From Mastigamoeba balamuthi (lineage: Eukaryota; Evosea; Mastigamoebida; Mastigamoebidae): DNA of 64,000 nucleotides. Both the position numbers and the translations under genes were made by a program. The stretch is taken from the NCBI GenBank assembly GCA_902651635.1, contig CACRSC010000041.1, forward strand, positions 85,999 through 149,998, in the 5' to 3' direction. Positions 12,401-22,713 of the stretch are shown piece after piece; the first letter of the stretch is position 1, and each line of letters starts with the position of its first letter. The notes beneath the pieces were generated by a model. That model was given only the letters and a program-made list of their open reading frames with translations. It was not told where the DNA came from and made no database searches.

Positions 12401-12928
12401 TTCGTCGGTGAGCGCATGTGGTTCTTCGATGAGATTCCACCCAGAAGCGAGTGGGGAGATGTTATTGGGGCCAGATCGTCATCGAGCCTGGATGCGGAGC
12501 CCGGAGTAGCAAACCCCATCGTCAAGAATGACATGCTCAATACGGTTGTGTTCAACACGTTCGTGCTGATGCAGTGCGCCAACGAGTTCAATGCACGCAG
12601 GCTGCACGGAGAGCTCAACGTCTTCGACCGCTTGCACCACAATGTTGTCTTTGCTGCTGTTCTGATTATTACCATCACGATTCAGGCAATAATTGTGCAG
12701 TTTGGAAGTGTGGCATTCCAGACAGTGCCTCTGACAGGCAAACAGTGGGCCGGATGCCTCATCCTTGCTCTACTACCACTACCATACCACATCATCCTCA
12801 GGCTTGTGCCTGTCCCTAAGGCTTGTCCAGTGATGCGGCGCCTGTGGCGGAGGTCAGTTGTGGTCCCAGCGCATACGGAAGTGGTGCCCATGACCCTAGG
12901 AGCATCGGCAAAGACAGCGTGTGTATAA
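9476..12928 (+). CDS. Plasma-membrane-type (P2B) Ca2+-transporting ATPase
   Basis: Five exons (9476-10171, 10360-10829, 10894-11552, 11596-11789, 11864-12928) encode 1,027 residues of a P-type pump that exports Ca2+ or loads it into vacuoles. Visible parts: actuator loop SSLTGEPD; PEGLPLAV in transmembrane helix 4, which holds the Ca2+ site; phosphorylation motif ICSDKTGT, formed across the exon 2/3 join; KGASE of the nucleotide domain; MVTGDN; TGDGTNDAP; and the C-terminal membrane bundle (ALATEPPT, then hydrophobic helices to 12800). The order fits the PMCA/ACA subfamily. The C-terminal tail is short (about 45 residues) with a basic tryptophan patch (MRRLWRRSVVV) that could be a minimal calmodulin site; this is inference. 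Confidence 0.95.
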
Positions 12929-13235
12929 AACATAGCAAAACCAGCTGCAGAAAAACAAAGGTAGTCTCATTGTAAGAACATGTGCGAAAAATACTAAATG
13001 AATGCAAATGCGAAAACTAAATCAAAAATACCAATTGCAAAAAACAAAAACCGGCAATACACATTTTTCTTTTCATAATTGATTTTTATGTTAGTAGTTG
13101 TCAGTTGGAAAAAATACACTCAACATGGAGAAATTTCATTTTAAAAAGGGCTAAAAAGGCGGGTTGTGGGGTACAGCCATCCGGAAAAAACGGTTTTTCA
13201 TTGGTAAAAAGGGCTATTTATCGATTTTTTCTGAT

Positions 13236-13596
13236 AACTCAAACACGTCATGGCGGCGCGTTTGAACTAATGGTCAGAATGGTGAAAAATGAAGGTGGAA
13301 GCGTGGTGAACACCACAAATCCTCGATCAGATCGAGGGACTAATGCATGGCTAGACCCCAACAGCAGTCTTGCCCCTGTAGCACTCATGGAACTGCTTCC
13401 TCTCCTACTTATAACAAGGGAACATGAGGTAAGAGCAAGAAAAAGTGATTTGAAGGCATACCCATGGTCCCTTTCACGTTCACGGTCACAATTCCCCATG
13501 GATTCTGCAGAAAGGATATGTTTCTGCATCCATATACCCCAGGCGAAAGGTCAAAATTAAGATATTTCAAACACGTTATAGTGGTGTGTTTGAATA
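13236..13596. repeat. Two diverged copies of a 29-base imperfect inverted repeat
   Basis: Copies at about 13237-13265 and 13567-13595 share TCAAACACGT at the left and GTTTGAA at the right, about 330 bases apart. They differ at five positions, all transitions (four C to T, one G to A on the top strand), three of them at CpG. The following 30 bases also resemble each other. Confidence 0.6.
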
Positions 13597-13669
13597 TTTG
13601 GAAAATGGTATTAAATGAGGGGGTAAGACCTATCAGAAGAGACTTAGAAGGCTTTACAGCCAGCAAACA

Positions 13670-13860
13670 AGTATGTGAGCAGCTTCCTGATACTGCAGTG
13701 GGCCGTGTGATCTACATAAGCAGTGGCAGGAGGGGTCAAGACAATAATGTTGGCCCTGCATAAAATGGGTGATGAACCACTGCTTTATGATTGCAATAAT
13801 GTTGCCAGCCATTGCCAAATATGCATGTCTCACAGATGAACGTGGGATTAAGATGCCTAT
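13670..13860. repeat. Dispersed repeat, copy A (partner near 38735-38905)
   Basis: The core AATGGGTGATGAACCACTGC followed by TT and then GATTGCAAT at 13763-13797 recurs at 38849-38886. On the minus strand both copies keep a similar peptide (IKQWFITH, then MQ-x-QH-x-CL, CHC-x-CR-x-H, PLQ), which suggests a remnant of a mobile-element protein frame rather than a noncoding repeat. The family is not identified. Confidence 0.6.
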
Positions 13861-13943
13861 TGTTGGGGTACTGGTACCAAAGAGTGCCCAACTCATAGGC
13901 ATAGGCTTTTATAGTTGATTATCACTGCGTTTTATCCACTGAA

Positions 13944-14070
13944 GTGCTAAATTAGCACATGTAGTAGTACTTTTTCAGCACTGAAATACGTGCTGAATTT
14001 GTTCAGCACATAAAGCACTTGTAGCACATTAAATGCTATACACATTTTGTGCTAGATTAAAATCTAGCAC
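13944..14070. repeat. Cluster of short palindromes sharing GTGCT/AGCAC
   Basis: Perfect or near-perfect palindromes lie in a row: GTGCTAAATTAGCAC at 13944-13958; TTCAGCAC with GTGCTGAA at 13975-13998; and at 14049-14070 two 10-base arms, GTGCTAGATT and AATCTAGCAC, around AA. Further AGCAC copies fall between them. This looks like the end of a small inverted-repeat element, or a nested set of them, next to the piggyBac remnant. Confidence 0.6.
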
Positions 14071-14419
14071 CTACATTGTAAATAAATTAAAGCTAATAAA
14101 GCATTATAGTGACACATTATCAATAAAAATAAACTAATAATTCAATAAATTTTGCAATTTATTTCTTTTTCCTGCTGACTGCAGGCACTGATGTGGTGGG
14201 TGGTGGATGTGGTAGTGTTATATGTGAATCTCAGAAGTGAGTAGGTTTGTAGGTATCTATTAGCCTGACGTGGCATCAGACTCTGATGGCATTGGTCTGC
14301 CAGCTCCTGTAAAAGACTCTGTAAGAGTTTCAATGGCTTAGCAATATAACACATCTAGTGCAATATTGAATTGCTGAAGTAGTGCTGAAAAAACATTGCT
14401 AAAGATGTTGTCCCTCACA

Positions 14420-15062
14420 GGATCAGCATGCACTCGTCTTTGTAGTATGCTGCTATCTTGGCTCCACGAACACTGTTCTTGTCATTCACCATAGAGTGCA
14501 GAACATGTAGAATGCCAGCACTCTGGGCACTGTTGGGCTTGAGTTTCTGTGGACAACAAACACATTATTAGCACACAGTTATGGCCCAGCTGCTTGATCG
14601 TGTTCATTGTAGTGAACGAGCCTTAGAAGTTATCCATGTACACAACATGCATCGTGGTGCTGAGCTCGGCCAGCAGCTCCATAACAACTGCTATTGTAAG
14701 AGTCCAGTCTGAACATGTTGCTGATGCCATGCTCCACTCACTGTGCAGCTTCATGACCAGCACAACTCCCAGTGCATCAGCCAGCACCCAGTCCTTGCCA
14801 CTCACTGTGATGGGCTTCACAGGCATAGACTGCCTGATGGGACAATGTGATGACGTGTTTGTTGTCATGCCCTTGTCAATGCACAGGTTCTGGTTGGGAA
14901 TCCATAAAGCAAGAGTGTGGTCTGAGCACTGTGTGAACCACGTGCTGATCTTGTGCATTGGGTCGAGGGGATCTTCCTGCTGCAGGATGTTGTCATGTTG
15001 AATGACGTGAAGAAAGTGAAACAGCTGTATGAACTGGGTCTTGAAGATCTTTTTTTTTTGAC
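14420..15062 (-). mobile_element. piggyBac-type transposase remnant
   Basis: Reading the minus strand from about 15060, one frame gives LFHFLHVIQHDN, DPLDPMHKIS, LCIDKGM, then PIRQSMPVKP and KDWVLADALG, and later VVYMDNF. This is the order of piggyBac DDE transposases (HFNDN, the LSIDE-M block with the first catalytic Asp, RQYMP-KP, WVLAD, DNF with the second Asp). A stop follows DNF at 14628; the frame resumes as GSFTTMNTIKQLG and, after an intron-like break, VRGAKIAAYYKDECMLIL. The N-terminal and C-terminal parts are missing, so this is a dead copy of a cut-and-paste DNA transposon. No terminal repeats or TTAA pair could be assigned. Confidence 0.7.
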
Positions 15063-15798
15063 AAAGTCATTGCTGAAGTGGGAATCAAAGTCTGCCTGGA
15101 GACTGGCTATTTCGGCATCCCAAGCAGGGGGCCACCACATGAAGAGGTACTTCAGGTGGTGGCCCCCTGCATGTGAAGGGGGTGCCTGGACACACCAGTG
15201 TTGTACTGGTGTCCCTTCCATTCTTCTGACATGAAACCTGGTGCATGGTTGAACGGAATGTGTGCTGGGAAGCCAGTAGGACATGTGTTTATCGAGTCAT
15301 CTGCCCCTCACTCCTGATATGGCATGCCTTATTCACACATTTGCCCCTGCTGCTGCCAGCTACTATGCCTTTCTTGCATCTGGAGAGTTTATTATGCCCT
15401 CTACAACAAAGACACGGGAAGGCTCATGTGATGTGGCTTCAGTCTGTTTGCATAAACAAACGATCAAACACAAAATCAAATGATGACTCACCCAAGCAGG
15501 CCACATACCTCCAGCCTCTCCGTGCACTGGCAATTCTGGTGTTACAAAATTCTGATAAGAGGGGCAAGAAAAGCACCACGCTGTAAGCTCATCATGGGTG
15601 TTTCTCTGAGATTGGTTTTCGTAGAGATTTCGGCGATTATTCCGTGCCTCACTATGTCCTGTGTCTTGCATGTGCTAATTTGTGGCGTTGTACACGGGTG
15701 GACGACCACCTGTGTTGATACTATGTTTGTGATTCCTCCTGGCGGATTCAATCAATCGTTCAGATTTTTTTTGTTATTTTTGTTCGCTGCGGGTGCCT
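15063..15798. other. AT-rich island, right part
   Basis: Poor in recognisable features: a GGTGGCCCCCTGC-type inverted pair (15128-15171, arms GGGGGCCACCACATGAAG and CTTCAGGTGGTGGCCCCC) that can form a strong hairpin, and open frames without codon bias. It ends in the INTS6 promoter, with a T-rich stretch at 15761-15781. Confidence 0.4.
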
Positions 15799-18577
15799 AT
15801 GACCCAAGTGTCGTCGAGCTCGGCGGCCGCCGGTCCGGTCAACGGCGTCCTGCTGACGCCCCCGCTGCCGCCCGCCCAGCAGCCGCGCCCCGTGAAAATC
15901 GCCTTCGTCATCGACACCAGCGCCTCCATGAACCAGGTATCGCCCCCATGAAGCCCCGCCCCGCCGGTTCCGCCGGGACTCTCCCGAGTCCGAGACCCGC
16001 CCGCAGCAGTTCTCACGCGCGTTATGCGTCGGGGGGCAAAAAAAATCGACGGACCAGCGCGTGGGGGACCTGGGGGGCATGCGGCTGATCGACGCCGCCA
16101 AGAGCGCCGTGGAGCTCATGCTGACGCGGTCGCGGTCGGTGCCGCTGCGGCTGGAGAAGTGCTTCCTGCTGACGACGGCCGACGACGCGCTGCGGGTCGG
16201 GTGGGACGCGCAGCCCAGCGCGCTGGTCGACGAGCTCAAGAACCTGCGCGCGAGCGACGCCACGGCGCTGGGCGAGGCCACCGCGCGGGCGCTCGAGGTG
16301 CTCAACCAGTTCAGGGCGCTGGGCGAGTGCGACAGGCACACGCAGGGCCGGACGCCCGCGCTCGCCGACTGCGGCGCCGTCGTCGTCGTCACCGACGGCG
16401 GGGCGCTCGTGTCGCCTGCGGGCGCGGCGCACGAGCAGCTGACGCTGCCCGGGTCGCTGCTGCCGGGCGCGGAGCTGTACTACGAGCCCTTCCGCTGGGA
16501 CCAGCGCGTGTTCGCCCTCGTGCTGCGCGTCCCGGGCGTCAGGGCGCAGCAGAACGGCAGCGGCGCCGCCGCCAGCGCGCCAGACGCCTCGGCGCAGCTG
16601 CAGTACCTGAGCCCCATGTGCGAGGTCACCGGGGGCCGCTGCGTCGTCGTGCAGTCGGGCAAGCAGCTGCAGTCGGCCGTCGACAGCGTCGTGGCCGCCA
16701 TCGGCCGCCCGTGCGTCGTCGCGTGCTTCGAGCCCTCGCCGCGCAAGCCGCTGGCGTTCGACGCCTCGCGCAGCCAGCACGTCGCGATGCTGATCCGCGG
16801 AGGCGCGGCCGCGCAGTCGTGGTGGCCCATCCCCGAGGCGTACTGGGTCGACTCGTCGATGCCCGCGGTGCCCGTGCGCACGGCGCAGCCGCTGATCCGC
16901 GTCGACACCACGGCGCAGTTTGACGGCCGCGTGCCCGACGGGCTGCCGCACGACAAGTACGACCTCGACCAGTGCTCGCTGTTCGACGCGATCGTCGCCG
17001 CGCAGCCGCTGCCGGGAACCAAGGGCGGCAGGCCCGTCGCGTGGCCCGTGTACGTCGCGGGCAGCGGGCGCCCGCAGCCCGGGGGCAGCGACGACCGCCC
17101 GTTCGGGTTCCTGCGCGTGCGGAGGATAGTCGCGCCCAGCGCGGCGCCGCAGCAGCAGCAGCAGGGCCAGGGAGACGAGCAGGCGCCGGCTGCGCAGGAG
17201 CCCCAGGTCTTCGTGCAGCTCGTGGTGCTCGCGTACGACTTCCCGCGGTTCCTGCGCATGTACGACGAGCTGGTGGGCACGCACAAGATGTGCCCGACGC
17301 CCGCGTGGAGGCAGCAGTTTGAGCAGTACCTCGCGGAGATACCGCAGTACTACGTGCCCTACATCCGCACGGTCATGAAGCGCATCGGCACCGCCTCGCT
17401 GGTGCCCGACTTCCTCGACGACTTCCAGAGCCCGCAGGTCTCGGCCACGCTCAAGGCCATCCGCAACCGCGCCAAGCTCGAGAGCGAGCGCATCTCGGAG
17501 AAGCTCATGGCCGCCGGCAGGAGGTCCTCCTCGGCGGCCTCGGCGTCGTCGCCCATGGCGGGCTACGCGGCCTCCCTCGGGGCGGCGCTGCCGGGGGCGG
17601 GCGAGAGGAAGCCCAAGAGCTTCCACGCGCTGCTCGACAGCGGGGTCAGCGACATCTACGGGGACGCGGGGGCCGACGACGCCAAGGACGGGGCCGGGGG
17701 CGACCAGGCGCTGGACCCCGCGGGCTCGCTCAAGGCCCCGGAGTCGTCTGCGCTGCGCAACGCGTTCGACATACCGCGCAAGAACCTCGTCGACTCGATC
17801 GCTAAGCTGCGCGAGAGGCTCTTCGCCGCGTCGCTGCCCGGCGCGGCCGGCACGGGCAGCGCGCCCGACGACGCCAAGCACCGCGTGCCCATCAAGGAGA
17901 TGAGCGACTTCAGCTCGGTGCTGATGCGCAAGGAGGCGCTGGCGCTGCGGCCGCTCGACGAGGAGCGCGACAGGCGCAACAGGCGCCCGCTGTTCGGCAA
18001 CCCGTTCCGCAACGCCGACAGCAGGGAGTTCCCCATGGACGAGGCCGACATGGAGGCCGTGGGGCAGTCGGGCCCGCGCCGCTCGCCGTCGCCCTCTCCG
18101 CAGCGTCGCAAGCGCGGGTTCCCTGGCGCCTCGCTGTCGGTGGGCCCCAAGCCCCCCAAGATAGCGCGCGGCGTCCCCCGTGTCGTTCCTCTGCCGGACG
18201 AGAAGCCCGCAGCCGCTACGAGCTCCGGTGCCGCCGCTGCCGCACCCGCGGCGTCTCCTGTGCCCGCCGCGCCTGCCGCGAACGTGTCCCCGCCCCCTGC
18301 TGCGCCGCCCGCTGCCGCCAAGGTGCCCGTGGCGTTGACGCCGGAGCAGCGCAGGGCTGCGTTCCTGGCGAACTGCGCCAAGAGGCTCGAAGTGTACCGC
18401 ATGCTGCGGGCCGCGGGCAGCGTCAAGACGCAGGCGCTGACCGCCGTGCTGGGGTCGCTGGAGGGAGACGAGGCCATCGTCCGCGAGTTCATCAGCGACG
18501 TCGTGGAGCAGGCGCGGGGGCTCGGGCGCCTCAAGCTCGCCGAGCAGCTCGCGAGCCGGACGACGGTAGCGAGTTAA
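15799..18577 (+). CDS. INTS6: Integrator complex subunit 6
   Basis: Two exons (15799-15936 and 16058-18577, intron donor GTATCG) encode 885 residues; human INTS6 has 887. The N-terminal von Willebrand A domain has the metal-site motif VIDTSASMNQ, LKNLRASDATALGEA and VVVTDGG. It is followed by ELYYEPFRWDQRVFALVLR, SPMCEVTGG and the C-terminal INTS6 block (FRNAYDIPR-like FDIPRKNL, FGNPFR, DEAD). Integrator cleaves nascent snRNA and mRNA and recruits PP2A to pausing polymerase II; INTS6 carries the PP2A contact. A low-complexity alanine/proline stretch lies at 18200-18330. A U1 gene in the same window offers a natural substrate. The intron is needed to place the first 46 residues. Confidence 0.92.
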
Positions 18578-18673
18578 CGTGGTAAGCCACGCAAGCCAAT
18601 AGGCCATTCCGCTGTTTGTTTTCTACACTCGCGGGCGTGCTGGTCTCTCTCTCCCTCCCCCCTCGTCCCCCCG

Positions 18674-19951
18674 TCACGTGGCCGCCGTGGGCTCGAGCGA
18701 CCCGGGCTCGCTGGGGTCGGGCGCGTCGGCGCGGGCCACCGACAGGGCGAACGCGCGGACGTCGTCGACGAAGCGCGCGAACGAGCGCGAGTCGTGCGTG
18801 AAGAAGTGGTCGACGTCCTCGTAGGTGACGAGCCTGCCGTTGGCCGCGGCCCTGAGCCACCTGAGCTCGCTGTCGCGGTGGTCCAGGCCGCCGTTGATGA
18901 ACAGCACGCTGCCCCCGTACTTGCGCAGCTGCTCCTCGGGCGCGATGGCCTTGAGCACCTCGACCTGCTGCTCCGACTGCTTCAGGTAGTACCCCGCGTG
19001 CAGCAGCCCGTCGAGCACGTCGCCGGGCACGTGCGGGGCCTGCCGGACGAGGGCCGAGACGAGGGTCTTGTTGCGGCAGACGGCGGCGACGGCGCCCAGG
19101 AACACGAGCCCCAGCGACGCCGCCACGCTGCGCCCGGGCCCCACGTTCTGCCCCGCCGCGCAGACGACCGCGCCCGCGAACATGCCCGGGTGCTCGCCCA
19201 CCAGGTGGCACGCCAGGTACCCTCCCAGCGAGCTCCCGACCAGCACTACCCGCTGCCCTCCCAAGTGCTCCTGTGGGTGAGGGAGGAGGAGGGTCGCCCC
19301 CCGAGTGAGACGACGCCAAGGGGTGGAGAGAAAAAAGAAATCTGACGTGGACAAAGTCGACGACGGCGGCGGTGGCGCTCTGCAGCGTCAGCGGCGCGTC
19401 GGAGAGCGCGCCGTGGCCCGGCAGGTCGAGGGCGCAGCACCTGAACTCGCGCGAGAGCAGCGCGACGTGCGGGCCCCACATGCGCCTGCACGCGCCCCCG
19501 CCGTGCAGGAACAGCAGCGCCGGCTGCGGGCCCCCGGGCGCGGGAGGCTCCAGCGGGCCGGCCTCGTCGTAGGAGCGCGAGCGGTCGAGGGACGAGAGGC
19601 GGCGGAAGCAGGCCTCGCACGTCTCGATCAGCTGCGCGGCCCCCGTGGCCCCGCCGGGCAGTATCGGCCAGTCGCTGCACTGCGAGCACAGCGCCTTGCG
19701 GCACCCGGGCGCCTCGCACTGGTAGCTGCCGGATGGGATCGACGGTTTCGACGGTTTTTTTTGTTCCCGACGGGTAACTTAGTTGCGCTGGAATACGCGC
19801 CAACAGAGTGCCCCCAGCGCCGGTTGGGAGAGCAACCGCACCGTTTGTTGAAGAGGCCAAAGGGTTTGCCGCAGTCGGCGCACTTGGTGGGGTCCGCGCG
19901 GACCGTCTGCACGGCAGACTGCTGCGCTTTCGCCGCCGCTGGTTGGGCCAT
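18674..19951 (-). CDS. Zinc-finger plus alpha/beta-hydrolase fusion protein
   Basis: Three exons (19951-19842, 19725-19347, 19270-18674) encode 361 residues. Residues 20-75 form a compact Cys cluster, CADCGKPF, then YQCEAPGCRKALCSQC and later CEAC, like a FYVE/RING-type metal site but not a standard FYVE domain. The rest is an alpha/beta hydrolase: oxyanion turn LFLHGGG, ALDLPGHG, nucleophile elbow VGSSLGGY (Ser), acid in INGGLDHRD and His in YEDVDHFF, so the Ser-Asp-His triad is present. Related serine hydrolases act on lipids or peptides; the substrate is not visible. The zinc module may bring it to a membrane or a partner protein (inference). Its 5' end is 304 bases from the end of ARL8. 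Confidence 0.75.
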
Positions 19952-20255
19952 CGCACAGAAGAGAGCGCGCACGACAAAAGAGGGGGAATCGGGCGGTAGA
20001 TTTGGCCGCCCCTGATTCCGGAAAATCTAATCTAGGGAGATTGGCGACGGGAAATGATGGCTTGATTCTCTCTGTACCAATCTCATTCTGTTATGAGGGG
20101 GGGGGAGTGTGGAGATGAGGGTTGATGTAGTTGTTGATGTTCCCGCACTTCTAGGAAGAGTGTGGGAGTGGGGGAGGAGAGGTCGGCATAACGGTAATCA
20201 ACTAGAGGGCCCGCCAGCGGGTGGGGACAGCTACTGCTACAGGCCGCCCGCCCCT
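19952..20255. other. Gap between hydrolase start and ARL8 stop
   Basis: Holds the hydrolase promoter (AATCTAATCTAGGGAGATT near 20028) and the ARL8 3' flank. A G10 run sits at 20098-20107. No gene seen. Confidence 0.4.
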
Positions 20256-21294
20256 CTATTGGCCCGACTTGCTGTGCTTGATGAGCCACTGCAGCGTGAT
20301 CTCGAGGTTCACGCTGTTCTTTGCCGAGATCGAGTAGCAGCACACCTCGCGTCCCGTGAGCTCCTTCAGCGCCCTGCCCCCCGCCCAAGGCCGCACGCAA
20401 CCCCCAGCAACCCCCAGCAACCCCCAGCCCGCAGCAGCGCACGACACGCACGCACGCGCACACGCCGAGAAAAAGAAGAAACAGAGCCCGAGGTCGTTAG
20501 AGGTTGGGGGAACAGGGGTTGTGTGTGTGGAAGGGGGAGAGGAAAAAGCCGCACAGGCGGTCGATGAGCTCGTCCACGCCGGCGGCGTCGGGCAGGTCGT
20601 TCTTGTTGCCGAGCACCAGCACGGGGATGCCGACCAGCGGCGGCTTGCTCAGCAGGTCGTTCAGCTCCTTCTTGGCCGTCTCAAACTTCTCCTTGTCCGC
20701 CGCGTCCACAACGTACCTGCGCCGTGCGCATGCGAGAGGGGAGGGGGAGAGAGAGGGCTGTCTCAGGTGGCTGCGCGGGTGACGCCTTGGGGGGGATGTG
20801 GGGAGAGGGGGAGGGCATACACGATGGCGTTGACGCCGCGGCAGTAGCGCTCCCACATGCCGCGGAAGCGGGGCTGGCCGCCGATGTCCCACATCTTGAT
20901 CGTGACGTTGCCCTTGGCGACCTTCTTCATGTTGAAGCCGACCGTCGCTTGCATCTCCTCCTGGAATTGCCCTCCCTGCGCTCACACATAATCCCCGGGG
21001 GTCCCCCCCACGCAGGCAAATCGATCCGTCAGCGCGTCTCGCGGGGGGTTAAGGGGGCGAAAAAGAAGTTCAACGCCGTGTCGCGACGCGTCCGGCGCGC
21101 GGAGACCGGGCGGGATTGCGCGGGGGTGTGCGGTGCGGGCGGGAGACGCGGCGGATCCGCACGGAGATAACGTTGACGAGGGTGCTCTTGCCCGAGGCCT
21201 GGAGGCCGACCAGAGTGAGTTCCATCTCCTGCTTCCAGAACAGGCTCTTGACCCACTCGATGACGCCCTCGAACCACTTCATGATCGACGCCAT
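20256..21294 (-). CDS. ARL8: ARL8 small GTPase
   Basis: Four exons (21294-21163, 20975-20821, 20716-20555, 20373-20256) encode 188 residues; human ARL8 proteins have 186. All G motifs are present: GLQASGKS, switch [24 protein letters not shown] and [20 protein letters not shown] and the C-terminus [12 protein letters not shown] identify ARL8 rather than ARF1 or other ARLs. As in ARL8, there is no glycine at position 2, so membrane binding is by the N-terminal amphipathic helix. ARL8 drives lysosome and related vesicle movement by recruiting kinesin adaptors and HOPS. It is divergent from RPL14 across 365 bases. Confidence 0.95.
20395..20428. repeat. Tandem decamer in ARL8 intron 3
   Basis: The unit CCCCCAGCAA is repeated about three times inside the third intron of ARL8. 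Read on the gene strand it becomes TTGCTGGGGG repeats, a G-rich run close to the acceptor side. Confidence 0.6.
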
Positions 21295-21659
21295 TTTCTT
21301 CGCCCCTTGCCCGTCGCCTGCTCTGTGGACACCAACGCCGCGCCCCTACAGTGGGGGGAGTTTTTCTCTTTTGCCCACACGAGATATTTCTGGCTTTGCG
21401 ATAAATCTGTGTCCAAAGTTGATCCGCGGCCGCGCCGTCTCGGAGGGCTCCCCGCCGCAACAGGGCACTCGAGGGAGACCGGAGGGGCATATCGGCGGGG
21501 CCTCCGGGCGCCTGCGAATTTTCCGATCAGACACATCAGATGATGTCAGAGTTGAGGTCATAGCGCGCGGGGCCGAGTTTTCGGCAATTTTTTTTCTTTG
21601 AGGGCGGTCTTTTCGTTCTTCCCCCTTTGTTCCGTGCCGCAGCCCCCTTACCACCGCAA
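21295..21659. promoter_or_regulatory. Divergent promoter region, ARL8 / RPL14
   Basis: Contains GAGATATTT at 21381-21389, TGATGTCA at 21541-21548 and TGAGGTCA at 21553-21560 (CRE-like), and a pyrimidine-rich stretch just before the RPL14 ATG (21608-21630). Both motif types recur in other promoters of the window. Confidence 0.45.
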
Positions 21660-22348
21660 ATGGTGTTCCGTCGCTTTGTTGAGGTCGGCCGTGTGGTCCT
21701 CGTGAACTATGGCCCTGACATGGGCAAGCTCGCGACCATCATCGACGTCGTTGACGCCAACCGCGTGCGTCTCTCCGCGCGGTCTCTGAGCTCCTCCCCT
21801 TTCGACTCACCCTCCTCGGTCTCCTCCTCGCCCCACAGGTCCTGATCGACGGCCCCAACGCGATCACCGGCGTCCCCCGCCAGGTCATCTCGCTGAAGCG
21901 CGTGATCCTGACCCCCCAGCTGGTCAAGATCCCCCACTCGTGCAGGGAGCGCACCCTCGTCGCCGCCTGGAAGGCCGCCGACACTCTCGCCAAGTGGAAC
22001 AAGACCGCGTGGGCCCGCAAGCTCGCCCTCCGCGAGAAGCGCGCGAACTGCACCGACTTCGAGCGCTTCAAGCTGATCGTCGCCAAGCGCACGGTGCGCC
22101 GGCATTTCTGCCCTCCCCCGCAGCGCAGATTTCCCCCCGATATTTTACTGACAACCCGCGCCGCGCAGGTCAACTCTGAGGTCCGCACCCAGCTCCGCAG
22201 CCAGATCAGGGCGATCCTCGGCAAGCGCAGGCAGACGATCCTGTCGGGCCGCGGCAAGTCCAAGGCGACGCTCGAGGCGATCAAGGCCAAGAAGGCCGCG
22301 TTCCAGGCCAGGAAGGCCAAGAGGGCCGCCGCTCCCAAGGCCCAGTAA
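21660..22348 (+). CDS. RPL14: Large-subunit ribosomal protein eL14
   Basis: Three exons (21660-21764, 21839-22093, 22169-22348) encode 179 residues. [36 protein letters not shown] is the eL14 KOW-like fold (quoted in part: [13 protein letters not shown], then [15 protein letters not shown]). The basic C-terminal extension rich in Ala and Lys is typical of eL14 in protists and animals. Both introns begin GTGCG and are about 75 bases. The chosen ATG follows a pyrimidine-rich stretch, as in other ribosomal protein genes. It acts in the 60S ribosomal subunit. Confidence 0.95.
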
Positions 22349-22385
22349 AGGCGCAGGCGCCTCTGCTCCCGAAGCACACAGCGGA

Positions 22386-22391
22386 AATAAA
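22386..22391 (+). promoter_or_regulatory. AATAAA polyadenylation signal of RPL14
   Basis: AATAAA lies 38 bases after the RPL14 stop codon, the expected spacing for a 3'-end processing signal. Confidence 0.5.
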
Positions 22392-22713
22392 CTGGGGGGA
22401 ACCTTTCCGAAAGCGGGCAGCGGGGCGAGGAGATGGTCGCTCCTCTGTTCTCGTGTCCGCTGTCGTCCCTGATTCCACGTCCACACACGGTCCTTAAAGT
22501 GCCCAACAACAGTTAGCAGCCCGGAAGAAAGTCCTCATTCAATGTAACCAGTGTAATATTACCGCTCTTGCTGCGACGAGGCTAAGAAGATGCTCCAACC
22601 CATGCCTGTCTGTGCGTGCGTGTCAGTTCCCGGCGGGTTGGTCAGGGAGAATGATCTGGCATTGCAGAACCCGGGAGAGAGGCAGTTCCACCAAACCAGG
22701 TCTATTGTCATGA
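22392..22713. other. Gap between convergent RPL14 and PGGT1B
   Basis: 322 bases between two gene ends, no gene or structured RNA recognised. Confidence 0.5.

Larger units (their letters stand above)
12929..13943. repeat. AT-rich island, left part: decayed repeat sequence
   Basis: Composition drops sharply after the ATPase stop. Several A- and T-runs occur, open frames show no codon bias, and there are two repeat families described separately (13236-13596 and 13670-13860). I see no host gene. The island most likely accumulated from mobile elements. Confidence 0.6.

Noticed and set aside
13105-13560. 151-codon open frame in the AT-rich island
   Set aside because: Overlaps the repeat copies, no codon bias and no similarity I recognise.
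16022-18607. 861-codon open frame on the minus strand opposite INTS6 (and similar long antisense frames opposite other genes)
   Set aside because: A product of extreme GC bias at third positions; the predicted protein is a shuffled Arg/Ala/Gly/His-rich string without domains.
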